Source of the DNA: Prevotella sp.
GTDB taxonomy: Bacteria; Bacteroidota; Bacteroidia; Bacteroidales; Bacteroidaceae
NCBI GenBank assembly: GCA_016901395.1
Contig: JAEAMQ010000012.1
Span: forward strand, 1-64,000
DNA length: 64,000 nucleotides
Reading direction: 5' to 3'
Shown: one piece after another, positions 52,089-60,637 of the stretch
Layout of the letters: each line of letters begins with the position of its first letter
How positions within the stretch are numbered: position 1 is the stretch's first letter
Program-made: the position numbers and the translations under genes
The notes under the pieces: generated by a model
Database searches by the model: none
The model's input: only the letters and a program-made list of their open reading frames with translations
What the model was told of the DNA's origin: nothing

Positions 52089-52793
52089 TCACAGCCTCTC
52101 TTTCACCCTCGGCCAGGCATGCGAATTGATCAGGAAACAGTCGTCCACGGTCTGCATCATGGTGTCGAGACGCGACTTCGGGATGCCGAAGCCCAGTTTG
52201 TTTTTGTCGATACACGGCCGCACCGAGGGGTCGAACAGACCGAGGAAACACCGTTGTCCGCCACGCCGGTTCTCTGTTGTGACATTGGCAAACATCGTGC
52301 TGCAGCCCGACCCGAACACGGTGGTCACGGCATCGGGGGCCGACGTGTCGAAGAAGGCCCATCCGCAAAGTCCCGACAGCTCGTCGGGCGTGGCCAGAAT
52401 AATCATGCCTTCGATGTCGTCGAGTGTCTCCACGCGGTCCACCCGCATGACGTTGAGCCAGCCTGCCGGTGCGCGCTGGATGTCCATCTGGGCCACCGAC
52501 TCGATGACTTGCTCCGGCGTTTGCTTGTAACGCTCGGTGTATGACACGAAGGTGGGCACGCGTTCGGGCATCTCGGTGAACCCCGTGTAGAACTTTCCGC
52601 CACCGCATCCGATGTTGGTCTCGTTCAGACTCACCGCCCGTCCCTGCTCAATCTGGGCAAAAGACTTGAAAAAACAGCCGCCGATCTTAGGCGTTTCTGC
52701 CAGCGGCTCGTTGGTATAGCGGTAGACAAGTGGCAACGAAACATTGTCGCCAAAGATTTCACGGAACTTGGAAATAAATGCTTGTGAGGTCAT
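52089..52793 (-). CDS. DUF169 protein
   Basis: 234 residues, cytoplasmic. SLPLVYRYTNEPLAETPKIGG followed by CFFKSFAQIEQGRAVSLNET and GCGGGKFYTGF, and later CSTMFANVTTENRRGG, are DUF169 features with several conserved Cys. The biochemical role is unknown. Its stop codon lies 1-2 bp from the end of the 22-bp array. A clear -7 box lies at 52816-52823. Confidence 0.85.
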   Translation of the reverse strand: MTSQAFISKFREIFGDNVSLPLVYRYTNEPLAETPKIGGCFFKSFAQIEQGRAVSLNETNIGCGGGKFYTGFTEMPERVPTFVSYTERYKQTPEQVIESVAQMDIQRAPAGWLNVMRVDRVETLDDIEGMIILATPDELSGLCGWAFFDTSAPDAVTTVFGSGCSTMFANVTTENRRGGQRCFLGLFDPSVRPCIDKNKLGFGIPKSRLDTMMQTVDDCFLINSHAWPRVKERL

Positions 52794-52815
52794 TGTTTGT
52801 CATATTGGTGGATTA

Positions 52816-52823
52816 CAAAGATA
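52816..52823 (-). promoter_or_regulatory. -7 box of the DUF169 gene
   Basis: TATCTTTG on the minus strand, 22 nt before the ATG. Confidence 0.7.
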
Positions 52824-53009
52824 CGGTTTAATCTGAAAGTGGCATCATTTTTCTGTCAATTTCTTTACACCCAGTCCATCTTTCTGACAGATTTTGCAAT
52901 AGAGTCTACGTGTGACTTCTCGCCATGTCGACACTTCTTTACACGCCCTTCCTCTTGTTAAAAAACGTAAAAATAATTCTTTTTGTTCGTGAATGTCGCA
53001 TAAAGACTA

Positions 53010-53017
53010 TACCTTTG
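53010..53017 (+). promoter_or_regulatory. -7 box of tRNA-Tyr
   Basis: TACCTTTG, 23 nt before the mature 5' end, with TTTG at 52982-52985 as a possible, slightly distant, -33 element. Confidence 0.65.
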
Positions 53018-53040
53018 CACTCGCTTTGAAAAAAGCTCGG

Positions 53041-53123
53041 GGGTGGTTACCAGAGTGGCCAAATGGGGCAGACTGTAAATCTGCTGGCTCTTGCCTTCGG
53101 TGGTTCGAATCCATCACCACCCA
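53041..53123 (+). tRNA. tRNA-Tyr (anticodon GTA)
   Basis: 83 nt without an encoded CCA. The acceptor stem GGGTGGT pairs with ACCACCC. The anticodon stem GCAGA/TCTGC holds CTGTAAA with GTA at 53075-53077. A long class II variable arm, and a T-loop TTCGAAT on a GGTGG/CCATC stem (one G-T pair), complete the cloverleaf. Confidence 0.96.
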
Positions 53124-53140
53124 CTTTTCATAAGTAAACT

Positions 53141-53180
53141 GAAAAGTCATCACTATTCTTCTGAATGGTGATGACTTTTC
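53141..53180 (+). terminator. Long-stem terminator after tRNA-Tyr
   Basis: An 18-bp stem (GAAAAGTCATCACTATTC with GAATGGTGATGACTTTTC, one G-T pair) and a 4-nt loop, 18 nt after the tRNA. It is followed by TCATTATATA. Confidence 0.8.
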
Positions 53181-53278
53181 TCATTATATAAACTACTACT
53201 CACATGCTAAGGTTGCCATATTGACACAGCCCGGAATGAGGGTGCGACAACCGCCATATCCCTATTGTGAGAACCTCC

Positions 53279-53905
53279 TTACGGCCTAAACGTCTCCATC
53301 ATACGATACATCCGCTCCAGCTCTACGGGGTCGGTGGTCTCGTTTACCACCTGCTGGGCAAACGCAACCATGCCTTTAGCCTCAGCCGTGCGGAGGTAAC
53401 GCTCGTCGAGACACCATGTGCCCAGCCGCAGACGGTCGAGGGCATCGGCATCCTTGAACACATGATACACCTCCAGCCAGACATCGGCCTGGTCGCTGCC
53501 CTTGCGCCGGATGAGTTGGTTGCCCAAAGCGTCGTCGCGGTCGTGAAACTTCATCGCCTCGTAAGCCTCGGGCAGAAAGCCGAGCGCGCCCTGTCCGCAG
53601 TAGGTGCGGTAATATTGCGACGCACGTCCGCCGTGGCCCACGTCGAGATAATTATCCTTGCGGCGGGTGTCGTGGAAGATGGCGGCGTGGGCCAGAGCCG
53701 TCATGCTCCGGTCGTCGAGGGCACGCTTTTCACCGATGCGCAAGGCATGCAGGAGCACCCGCTCGCAGTGGCCCTGCGTGTGGATATCGATGTTGCCGGG
53801 TATCTCCCAGAACACCACGTGACGCTCCATATACTCCACCCAGTAGGCAAACATGCGTTTCACCCGCGGGGATTGCTGACCGATGATTTTCTCAGATATA
53901 TTCAT
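53279..53905 (-). CDS. HD-domain phosphohydrolase-like protein
   Basis: 208 residues from the ATG at 53905, placed after the -7 box at 53916. The HD superfamily ligands are visible: His in DIHTQGHCERVLLHAL, His-Asp in LAHAAIFHDTRRKDN, and a later Asp in FKDADALDRLRLG. Such proteins cleave phosphate bonds in nucleotides or RNA; the substrate is unknown. The start lies 73 bp from the divergent gene at 53979. Confidence 0.85.
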   Translation of the reverse strand: MNISEKIIGQQSPRVKRMFAYWVEYMERHVVFWEIPGNIDIHTQGHCERVLLHALRIGEKRALDDRSMTALAHAAIFHDTRRKDNYLDVGHGGRASQYYRTYCGQGALGFLPEAYEAMKFHDRDDALGNQLIRRKGSDQADVWLEVYHVFKDADALDRLRLGTWCLDERYLRTAEAKGMVAFAQQVVNETTDPVELERMYRMMETFRP

Positions 53906-53915
53906 TGCTTGCCTG

Positions 53916-53923
53916 CAAAAATA
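53916..53923 (-). promoter_or_regulatory. -7 box of the HD gene
   Basis: TATTTTTG on the minus strand, 11 nt before the ATG at 53905; the leader is very short. Confidence 0.6.
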
Positions 53924-53957
53924 CGAAAAAATAACATAGCAAGTCAATAGTTTTCGT

Positions 53958-53965
53958 TATATTTG
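53958..53965 (+). promoter_or_regulatory. -7 box of the helical-repeat gene
   Basis: TATATTTG, 14 nt before the ATG at 53979; it faces the HD promoter. Confidence 0.6.
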
Positions 53966-53978
53966 CATCAAAGGGAGT

Positions 53979-54809
53979 ATGAAAATGGAGAAATACGGAT
54001 TCTGGGAGATGAATACCGAGTTTAAAAAAAAGCTCAAGAAAGGAGCCATCGACGAGGCACGCCGGTTGCTCTACAACATGACGCAACTCTATCCGCAACT
54101 CAATGACAACGACCTGCAGGGCAACAAGGCCATCATTCACAATGCTTTGGCCCTCGACCGGGTGGTTGTCAACTTCAACCTGCCCTACTTTGTGGAATAC
54201 GCCATGCGCCTGGCCGACTCTGACTGGGAAGGCGACCGACGCAACGGCAGGGTCATACCGTCGCTCGGACAGCGCATTACCAACCGGCTGATGAGTGGCA
54301 TTGCCGAGCGGCCGGAAGCCTATATCAAGGCCGTGATGCCGTTTTTCCGCAAGGCGCTGCAGCACAATCCGAGCAACAAGGACAACCTGCGCCACCTCGC
54401 CCAGCTCTATGTGCGTGTGAAACTCAAGACGCAGGCCATCGCCCTCTACAAGCAACTGCTGCAACGCTATCACGACAGTTACCTCTATGCGGAACTGGCC
54501 GAACTGGTGTCGGAGCCTCAACTCAAAGTCGCCCTGCTCTGCCAGGCTATCGTCAACCAACCTAAAGAAGCATTCAACATGGGCAACCGCAGCCGTCTGG
54601 CCGAACTGCTCCAGATGCCTGAACCCACGCGAGCTGCCTACGAGATACGCAAAAGCATGGCCGCCCGCAAGAAAGCAGGACAGCCTTTGCCGGCCAATGT
54701 GGAGCGCATCGGGCGCATATTGGCAGAATATACGCCTGTGACCGAGGCCGAACAACAGCTGTTTTACCAGCGCATGGCACCCGTGGCCGATGCCTTTATT
54801 GCCCACTAA
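53979..54809 (+). CDS. Helical-repeat (TPR-like) protein, 276 residues
   Basis: No named family is certain. Alpha-helical throughout: KKKLKKGAIDEARRLLYNMT, AIIHNALALDRVVVNFNLPY, then KALQHNPSNKDNLRHLAQLY and AIALYKQLLQRYHDSYLYAE, which look like TPR pairs. A later Met/Ala/Lys-rich helix (YEIRKSMAARKKAGQ) leads to the C-terminus. No signal peptide. It is 25 nt upstream of the GNAT-Tag fusion and probably cotranscribed with it. Confidence 0.78.
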   Translation: MKMEKYGFWEMNTEFKKKLKKGAIDEARRLLYNMTQLYPQLNDNDLQGNKAIIHNALALDRVVVNFNLPYFVEYAMRLADSDWEGDRRNGRVIPSLGQRITNRLMSGIAERPEAYIKAVMPFFRKALQHNPSNKDNLRHLAQLYVRVKLKTQAIALYKQLLQRYHDSYLYAELAELVSEPQLKVALLCQAIVNQPKEAFNMGNRSRLAELLQMPEPTRAAYEIRKSMAARKKAGQPLPANVERIGRILAEYTPVTEAEQQLFYQRMAPVADAFIAH

Positions 54810-54834
54810 CACGTTATTTTCAAGACTTATCAAC

Positions 54835-55983
54835 ATGAAATCGAAAATCAAAATACAACTCGCCAGCAAGGAACAGGCATCAGAAATCGCCACGCTCATC
54901 ATGCTGGCGATGAATCATGAGTGTTGCCAGAACTTCGCAGGGCCACAGCATTCGCTGGAAGATTTTCATCGGATGATGACTGAACTCGTCGGCATGGACG
55001 AGAGTCAGTACAGCTATCGCCACACGTTTGTGGCCCTCACGGGGCACAACAAGTTGGCGGGAATGTGCGTGGCCTACGACGGCAAGGACCTGCGGCGGTT
55101 GCGAAAGGCGTTTTTCGATGCTGCCCTGCGGCATCTGGGACAGCATTTCGAGGGTATGGACGACGAGACATCGGCGGGAGAATACTATGTGGACTCGCTG
55201 GCGGTGAAAGAGGAATACCGCGGACAGGGCATCGCACGGCAGTTGCTTCGGGCCGTGATCAATGCCTACGGCGACGACCAACCCATAGGACTGTTAGTGG
55301 ATCAGGGCAATCCCAAGGCCGAACGACTGTATCAACGGGTAGGCTTTCGCCATGTGGACGATGCCCAATGGGGCGGGCACGCCATGCGACATCTGCAATA
55401 TCCCGTGAAATGTGCGTGGGCAAGGGCCGACGAACTGTCGGAGAAATACCACGATGAGGAATGGGGTGTGCCGGTGCATGACGAGCAACGCCACTACATG
55501 TTCCTGCTCATGGAGTCGATGTCGTGTGGACTTTCATGGCAGATGATGCTTCAGCGGCGGGAGGTTTTCCGCCAGTGTTTTGCCGATTTCGATGCCGCTA
55601 CAGTGGCGAAATTCACCGAAACGGATGTGGAACGCATCATGGCAACCGAAGGCATGATACGTTCGCGTCGCAAGATTGAGGGGATGATTACCAATGCCAA
55701 AGCCTTTGTCGAGGTGGCACGGGAGTTTGGATCGTTTGACAAATACATCTGGAGTTTCACCAACGGGCACTCACTCCTCTATCCCTCGCATGCCGACCGG
55801 TGGGTGACGCGCAACGATCTCTCCGACCGTGTGGCCCGCGACCTGAAGCGGCGCGGCTTCTGCTATGTGGGCTCCACCATTATATATAGTCATCTGCAGG
55901 CCATTGGCATCATCAATGACCATCGTCCCGGATGCTTCCGCTACGCTGAAATCAGGGAAGGATGCACTGTGGTGAAGGAGTAA
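54835..55983 (+). CDS. GNAT acetyltransferase fused to DNA-3-methyladenine glycosylase I (Tag)
   Basis: 382 residues in one frame. Residues 1-195 are a GNAT domain with YYVDSLAVKEEYRGQGIARQ (acetyl-CoA loop) and LLVDQGNPKAERLYQRVGF. From about 197 the sequence is Tag. CAWARADELSEKYHDEEWGV gives the first Cys and His zinc ligands. A Glu in LLMESMSCGLSW lies at the Tag active site, EGMIRSRRKIEGMITNAKAF follows, and IINDHRPGCFR gives the last His and Cys. Tag removes 3-methyladenine from DNA. Both parts look intact. There is no stop, frameshift or promoter at the junction. Confidence 0.9.
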   Translation: MKSKIKIQLASKEQASEIATLIMLAMNHECCQNFAGPQHSLEDFHRMMTELVGMDESQYSYRHTFVALTGHNKLAGMCVAYDGKDLRRLRKAFFDAALRHLGQHFEGMDDETSAGEYYVDSLAVKEEYRGQGIARQLLRAVINAYGDDQPIGLLVDQGNPKAERLYQRVGFRHVDDAQWGGHAMRHLQYPVKCAWARADELSEKYHDEEWGVPVHDEQRHYMFLLMESMSCGLSWQMMLQRREVFRQCFADFDAATVAKFTETDVERIMATEGMIRSRRKIEGMITNAKAFVEVAREFGSFDKYIWSFTNGHSLLYPSHADRWVTRNDLSDRVARDLKRRGFCYVGSTIIYSHLQAIGIINDHRPGCFRYAEIREGCTVVKE

Positions 55984-56141
55984 GACACCTCTCTACCCTC
56001 CCCTGTCAGCCCCTTTCAGCTATCAGAGTAAACCGAGAGTCATGGCTAAACACATGCTTCTCTGATGCCAGAGGTTGATTTTAGAGTTCTATTTTCCAGA
56101 GCTTTGCAGATGCCCTCAAGCCTCGATTGGGGGAAACAAAA

Positions 56142-56179
56142 ATGCTGACCTCAGCACCCTTTCGGTCTGAAGTCAGCAT
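56142..56179 (-). terminator. Terminator of the SDR gene
   Basis: ATGCTGACCTCAG pairs with CTGAAGTCAGCAT (one mismatch) and on the minus strand runs into TTTTTGTTT. Confidence 0.8.
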
Positions 56180-56202
56180 GCTTATATAATAATAGGTGGG
56201 AA

Positions 56203-56949
56203 TTATTCCCTCACAATATAGCTGCCACTGCCCTGATGGGTGGCCAGAATGAGCACCTCGGCAATCTGAACATGCTCGGGAGCTGAGGCCGCATAGTAGG
56301 CCACGTCGGCAATATCGGTACCGGTCAGCGGTTTGATACCCTTATATACATTGTCGGCACGGGCCGTATCACCGTGGAAACGCACATTGCTGAAATTGGT
56401 TTCGACGAGTCCCGGCTTGAGGTTGGTGACGCGAACGGCCGAGTGTGCCACGTCGAGGCGCAGACCGTCTGACAGGGTTTTCACCGCGGCCTTGGTGGCA
56501 CAATAGACGTTTCCACCCAGATAGGCACCGTCACCGGCCACACTTCCTACATTGATGACATGGCCGTGGTTGCGGCTCACCATGCCCGGCACGATGAGAC
56601 GGGTCATCGTGAGCAGTCCCTTGATGTTGGTATCAATCATCCGGTCCCAGTCATCGACATCACCCTCATACTCGGGTTCCAGCCCCTGAGCAAGTCCGGC
56701 ATTGTTAATCAACACGTCAATCTCCTGCCATTCAGCGGGAATACTCTCGACGGCCCGACGCGAAGCCTCACGGTCGCGGACATCAAAACAGAGGGTGAGA
56801 ACGTCGGTCTGGAGACTCGATTTCAGCTTGTCAAGCAAGTCAGCACGTCGTCCGGTCAATATCAAACGGTAGCCACCTTCGGCAAATTTACGTGCACAAG
56901 CCTCGCCAATTCCACTTGTCGCACCGGTAATCAAAGCAATACGTTTCAT
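56203..56949 (-). CDS. Short-chain dehydrogenase/reductase, YdfG-like
   Basis: 248 residues, NADP-type SDR. The cofactor loop is TGATSGIG at 8-15, NNAG is at 82-85, and the catalytic Ser136, Tyr149 and Lys153 sit in INVGSVAGDG and YCATKAA. TGRRADLLDKL after strand 2 points to NADP. It matches E. coli YdfG, which oxidises 3-hydroxy acids such as L-allo-threonine; the physiological substrate here is inferred only. Confidence 0.9.
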   Translation of the reverse strand: MKRIALITGATSGIGEACARKFAEGGYRLILTGRRADLLDKLKSSLQTDVLTLCFDVRDREASRRAVESIPAEWQEIDVLINNAGLAQGLEPEYEGDVDDWDRMIDTNIKGLLTMTRLIVPGMVSRNHGHVINVGSVAGDGAYLGGNVYCATKAAVKTLSDGLRLDVAHSAVRVTNLKPGLVETNFSNVRFHGDTARADNVYKGIKPLTGTDIADVAYYAASAPEHVQIAEVLILATHQGSGSYIVRE

Positions 56950-57127
56950 TCTTCTTATTTGTTTTAAACGATTTCTACACGCAAAGGTATGAAATTATAG
57001 CGAAAGGTGAACGTCGGACGAGCGTTTTCTATCGGTCCAACCCCATGAAAATGAGCATCCTTTGATGAAAAAGAGACAAAAAACATCGGTATTTCACGAA
57101 AAACCATTATATTCGCAAGAAAATACA

Positions 57128-57637
57128 ATGATGATGAAAAAGCTACTGGGATTACTCACGATGGTGCTCGGTCTCACGGCCTGCACAACCTCGAAGACTG
57201 CCGAACAGAAGAATGCGCAGTACCTCCAGCAAATGAGTCAACTGGCTGATTCGCTGAGAAATCGCACCTATACGATATCGTTTGACTACGTGATGCCCCG
57301 CAGATCGGGCGGACACTTCCTCACGTCTGACTATTCCGTGACGGTCAAAGGCGACAGCATCACGAGTTTTCTGCCCTATTTCGGGGTGGCCTATCGTGCC
57401 GACTGGAACAATCAGTATCACAGTCCGCTCGACTTCAAAGGCCTCATCATGGCTTACGACTATGCCCAAAGGAAGAAAGACAGCTACCGCGTCATGCTGA
57501 AAACCAAGAATGGTATGGACCAGATGGTGTATCAGCTGCAGGTATTTGCCAATGGCAAGGCGACACTCGACGTATTGCCCACCGACCGTGAACCTATCTC
57601 TTTTACAGGCAATCTCAAATGGGAGGAACAACGATGA
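57128..57637 (+). CDS. DUF4251 lipoprotein
   Basis: 169 residues from the ATG at 57128 (57131 and 57134 are equally possible). The signal peptide MMMKKLLGLLTMVLGLTAC ends in the lipobox LTA-C. YTISFDYVMPRRSGGHFLTS, then SITSFLPYFGVAYRADWNNQ and LDFKGLIMAYDY, are DUF4251, a Bacteroidota periplasmic family of unknown function. Its stop overlaps the next start as ATGA, so the two are translationally coupled. Confidence 0.87.
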   Translation: MMMKKLLGLLTMVLGLTACTTSKTAEQKNAQYLQQMSQLADSLRNRTYTISFDYVMPRRSGGHFLTSDYSVTVKGDSITSFLPYFGVAYRADWNNQYHSPLDFKGLIMAYDYAQRKKDSYRVMLKTKNGMDQMVYQLQVFANGKATLDVLPTDREPISFTGNLKWEEQR

Positions 57638-58782
57638 AGCATCTCCTGAGTCTCCTTCTGACGCTTCTGTCCCTCACATTGTGCGCCCAGACCGTGGACA
57701 ATACGGCCCAAAAATATGCCATGAGGTACGTGAAAGACCACCTTTTCCTACAGCATGGCGAGGACTTCAACGTCATCGACACCGACATCGAATGGCCTGA
57801 ACTGCTGAGTTATTCGCAGGTACAGACGCAGCCTTTGCAGCAATTTCTGGCACAACAACTGTTTGGATATGACACGGCCAACTTTGATTCGGCTTACCAA
57901 GCCTACCAATCGGCACACGGACAAGTGGTCAGCGGCACGCTGAAATCATTGCCCGACGACAACCGATTTGCCTATATCACCCTCAAGGCTCAGGTGAAAT
58001 CCTACGCCCCCAACCACTGGATCTGCTACCAGACAACCGTGAAGATCGAACCTCAAAGCCTCTCTCCGCTGAAAGCTAAGGACGAAAAGCACTATTATGT
58101 CTATGATATCGGCCGAAAAAAGATTTTCTCGACCGAAGACATTGTCAAACAAGACCAGATACAAAACGGCAATGTTCCTTCGGGATTTTTTGAAAACATC
58201 TTCGCCCCACTGAGTGACGACGACTTTAACCAAATCACCTCGGCAGCTTTAGACGGTGTATGGTTAGTGCAAAAGAGCCCGCAAGTGGGACTGCACATCA
58301 CCTGTCGCACCGCCGACAAACAACTGGACTATGAGACATTGATGCCCTACGACGATGTAAGAAGCATTGTGACGAAGAATGGCCGGACACTTTTTGAAAA
58401 ACCAGTACCACCTGTTCAGCCCGAGTTTGTCACCCTGCCCAACATCTGGAAAGGCGACACCATATATTATAAGGTGGAGAATGCACCCGAGTTCAGGGGC
58501 GGACAAGAAGGGCTGAAAGCATATCTCGCCCATGTAAGTGCACCGAAAGCCCCATTGCCAGGACGTGTGATTACGGCCTTTGTGGTTGACAAGACGGGGG
58601 CTGTACAGGATGTTCGGGTCATCAGTCCGCTCTCTCCCGAACTCGATCGACACGCTGTGGCTTTGGTGAAAGGTATGCCCAAGTTTGCCCCTGGCACATT
58701 GAAAGGGAGTCCTGTCTGCGTAAGGATGTATCTCCCCATATCTTATCGGGAAGAGAAAACCAACAGCGAATTCTCAGAATAA
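57634..58782 (+). CDS. Exported protein with C-terminal TonB-like domain
   Basis: 382 residues, signal peptide MKHLLSLLLTLLSLTLCAQ. The ATG at 57634 overlaps the DUF4251 stop by 4 nt. Residues 20-290 match no family I can name. The C-terminal 80 residues (GGQEGLKAYLAHVSAP, GRVITAFVVDKTGAVQDVRV and HAVALVKGMPKFAPGTLKG) are a TonB_C domain as found in energy-transducer-like proteins. Here no N-terminal membrane anchor with a Pro-rich spacer is seen, so it is not a standard TonB. It may bind cell wall or a receptor in the periplasm. Confidence 0.78.
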   Translation: MKHLLSLLLTLLSLTLCAQTVDNTAQKYAMRYVKDHLFLQHGEDFNVIDTDIEWPELLSYSQVQTQPLQQFLAQQLFGYDTANFDSAYQAYQSAHGQVVSGTLKSLPDDNRFAYITLKAQVKSYAPNHWICYQTTVKIEPQSLSPLKAKDEKHYYVYDIGRKKIFSTEDIVKQDQIQNGNVPSGFFENIFAPLSDDDFNQITSAALDGVWLVQKSPQVGLHITCRTADKQLDYETLMPYDDVRSIVTKNGRTLFEKPVPPVQPEFVTLPNIWKGDTIYYKVENAPEFRGGQEGLKAYLAHVSAPKAPLPGRVITAFVVDKTGAVQDVRVISPLSPELDRHAVALVKGMPKFAPGTLKGSPVCVRMYLPISYREEKTNSEFSE

Positions 58783-59513
58783 TCATAAATCCATCAGAAA
58801 TCTCTTACAATCAATCCATAACGCAGGCAGCCGACCTTCGCGTTATGCGACATCCCTTTTGCCAATATCCTGCACGCCCTCATCAGCCTTCCACCGCATT
58901 CTCCAAGACAGGAAGTCGGAAAAACAGGGGGACTTGCCGACACCGACCGACACAAACGCATCAAACAGCATTTAGATACCCCACAGGTCTATAGGCGCTT
59001 CGACACTAATCTGCATCCGCACTCATGAGACACCACACACCGTTGCCATGGAATGTACGTTTGTTGGAGAAGCTCCTTTGTCGTTTCAAGATTGCCAAGA
59101 GAGCATCCCAGCCGCGATAGGTAGCTGGCATCCTTCCTCCGTCCCATCGCTTTTTAAACGGAAAAGCAGTGTACAGATTTCGATTTGCATTCATTTTTAT
59201 TGAGAAAGCAACAATTTGAAAGCATAAAAAGGGAAAGATGTTACAGCATGAACGTATTTTCCTTTTTATTTACAAATAATCCGTAAGCATTGCCAACAAA
59301 CCATCTTCTATAGACATTTATTATCATACGAATACCACCTTAATAATGACATAAAGTAAGTACTACAACAGTATATCACCTTTTAACAATTGTATTACAT
59401 TACTTTTTGATACTTTTATCCCCTATAATGTTTATCTTTCAAATTAAAAGTGGCCTTTCTAAAACACTTGCATTTTTAACGAAAAATAATTATAAATTAG
59501 TGTTAAATATTTG
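58783..59513. other. Gene-free interval of about 730 bp
   Basis: No supported gene. A 62-codon frame at 59006-59194 on the minus strand has no promoter box or family signature. From 59215 on the sequence is AT-rich and leads into the promoter of the next gene. Confidence 0.5.
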
Positions 59514-59543
59514 TTTGAAATCAATATTTTTTGCATACCTTTG
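59514..59543 (+). promoter_or_regulatory. Complete promoter of the MORN-like gene
   Basis: -33 TTTG at 59514-59517 and -7 TACCTTTG at 59536-59543, spaced 18 bp. It is the best-formed promoter in the window, in an AT-rich setting. Confidence 0.8.
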
Positions 59544-59583
59544 CAATGAAAGAAACAAAAACCTATAAACCGAAAGATAAATT

Positions 59584-60096
59584 ATGAAACAGTTCGTTCT
59601 TATCTCAGCAATGCTGCTCATGACCGTTGCAAGCTTCGGTCGCAAGCACGTTAGCGAATCAGCAATCGTTGTTGCAGACACCATCTACTATGCAGCCGAC
59701 CAGACCTCGGTAAAAAATGCCGACCAGGCATCTTACTACCGCCTGTTGCTGACTCAAAACAAGGGCAAAGCACAGGAAAGCGTGTTTACTGATTATTACA
59801 TGGATGGCACGCTCAAAGCAGAAGGTGGTTACACCTTTGTAGATTTGAGCAACGACAAGAATACCGTTCTCAATGGTGATGTGACAACCTACTATGTGAA
59901 TGGCAAAGAGAAGCTACATGGCAAATACCAGAACGGCAAGCGTCATGGCTACTTCACACTTCAGATGAGAGACGGCAGTGTAGCTGTCATCGCTTATCAG
60001 AATGGCGACTCAAAGTACAATTACTTCATCGTCACCAACAAAGATGGCAAGCAGGAGAAGCGACCCATCACAGAAATTAGATCTCTCTTACAATAA
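59584..60096 (+). CDS. Exported MORN-like repeat protein, 170 residues
   Basis: Signal peptide MKQFVLISAMLLMTVASFGR. The body contains MORN/YwqK-type units: TDYYMDGTLKAEGGYTF, TYYVNGKEKLHGKYQNG and KRHGYFTLQMRDGSVA. YwqK-type proteins are sometimes labelled antitoxins, which is not supported here because the protein is exported and stands alone. A strong promoter and terminator suggest independent, possibly high expression. Function unknown. Confidence 0.8.
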   Translation: MKQFVLISAMLLMTVASFGRKHVSESAIVVADTIYYAADQTSVKNADQASYYRLLLTQNKGKAQESVFTDYYMDGTLKAEGGYTFVDLSNDKNTVLNGDVTTYYVNGKEKLHGKYQNGKRHGYFTLQMRDGSVAVIAYQNGDSKYNYFIVTNKDGKQEKRPITEIRSLLQ

Positions 60097-60127
60097 TAAT
60101 ACAATAAGCAACTACTAAACAAGATTG

Positions 60128-60157
60128 AAAGCCCGTGTTCGTGAGAATACGGGCTTT
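60128..60157 (+). terminator. Terminator of the MORN-like gene
   Basis: AAAGCCCGTGTTC pairs with GAATACGGGCTTT around GTGA, then TATTTATTT. Confidence 0.85.
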
Positions 60158-60242
60158 TATTTATTTCAAACCAATCCATGGAGGAACACAGGTTGGACTC
60201 AAAGAGAAAAGGGGGATGCAGAGTACTCATACAAAAGAAAAC

Positions 60243-60440
60243 GCAAAACCATAGGCATATCATCGTAGAGCATGAAGCATCGAAATGCAAAACTATAGGC
60301 ATATCAACGTAGAGCATGAAGCATCGAAACGCAAAACCAAAAGCATATCATCGTAGAGCGTATGGCATCGAGACACAAAACCATAGGCATATCATCGTAG
60401 AGCATGAAGCATCGAGACACAAAACGAATGGCATACAACA
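60243..60440. repeat. 44-bp tandem array, 4.5 units
   Basis: Units start at 60243, 60287, 60331, 60375 and 60419, exactly 44 bp apart, each beginning GCAAAACCATAGGCATATCA then TCGTAGAGCATGAAGCATCG. Drift is small. No promoter, gene or spacer sequence is present. Confidence 0.9.
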
Positions 60441-60545
60441 TGAACGAGAATGCAATGCCTAAAAAAACGATTAGCAGAAAAAACACAAAACAGTCTCAAG
60501 GACATGCTTTGATGATTTGACAACATCCCATAGCCATAGAAAGAG

Positions 60546-60598
60546 AAAACCGGGAATGCGCTGGTACATTTGCTGTACCGAAGCGTATTCCCGGTTTT
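60546..60598. terminator. Hairpin between the array and xth
   Basis: AAAACCGGGAATGCGC-TGGTAC pairs with GTACCGAAGCGTATTC-CCGGTTTT with a few mismatches. It can work as terminator for xth (minus strand, tail TTTTCTCTTTC) and carries TTTTTGTTTT on the plus strand. Confidence 0.7.
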
Positions 60599-60637
60599 TG
60601 TTTTCCAAGGGCTCCCACTCCTGACGGAGAAGGGAAT

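Noticed and set aside
59006-59194. 62-residue minus-strand protein
   Set aside because: No promoter box, family match or neighbour linkage; kept only as gene-free interval.
60243-60440. CRISPR array
   Set aside because: Contiguous 44-bp units with no variable spacer between them.
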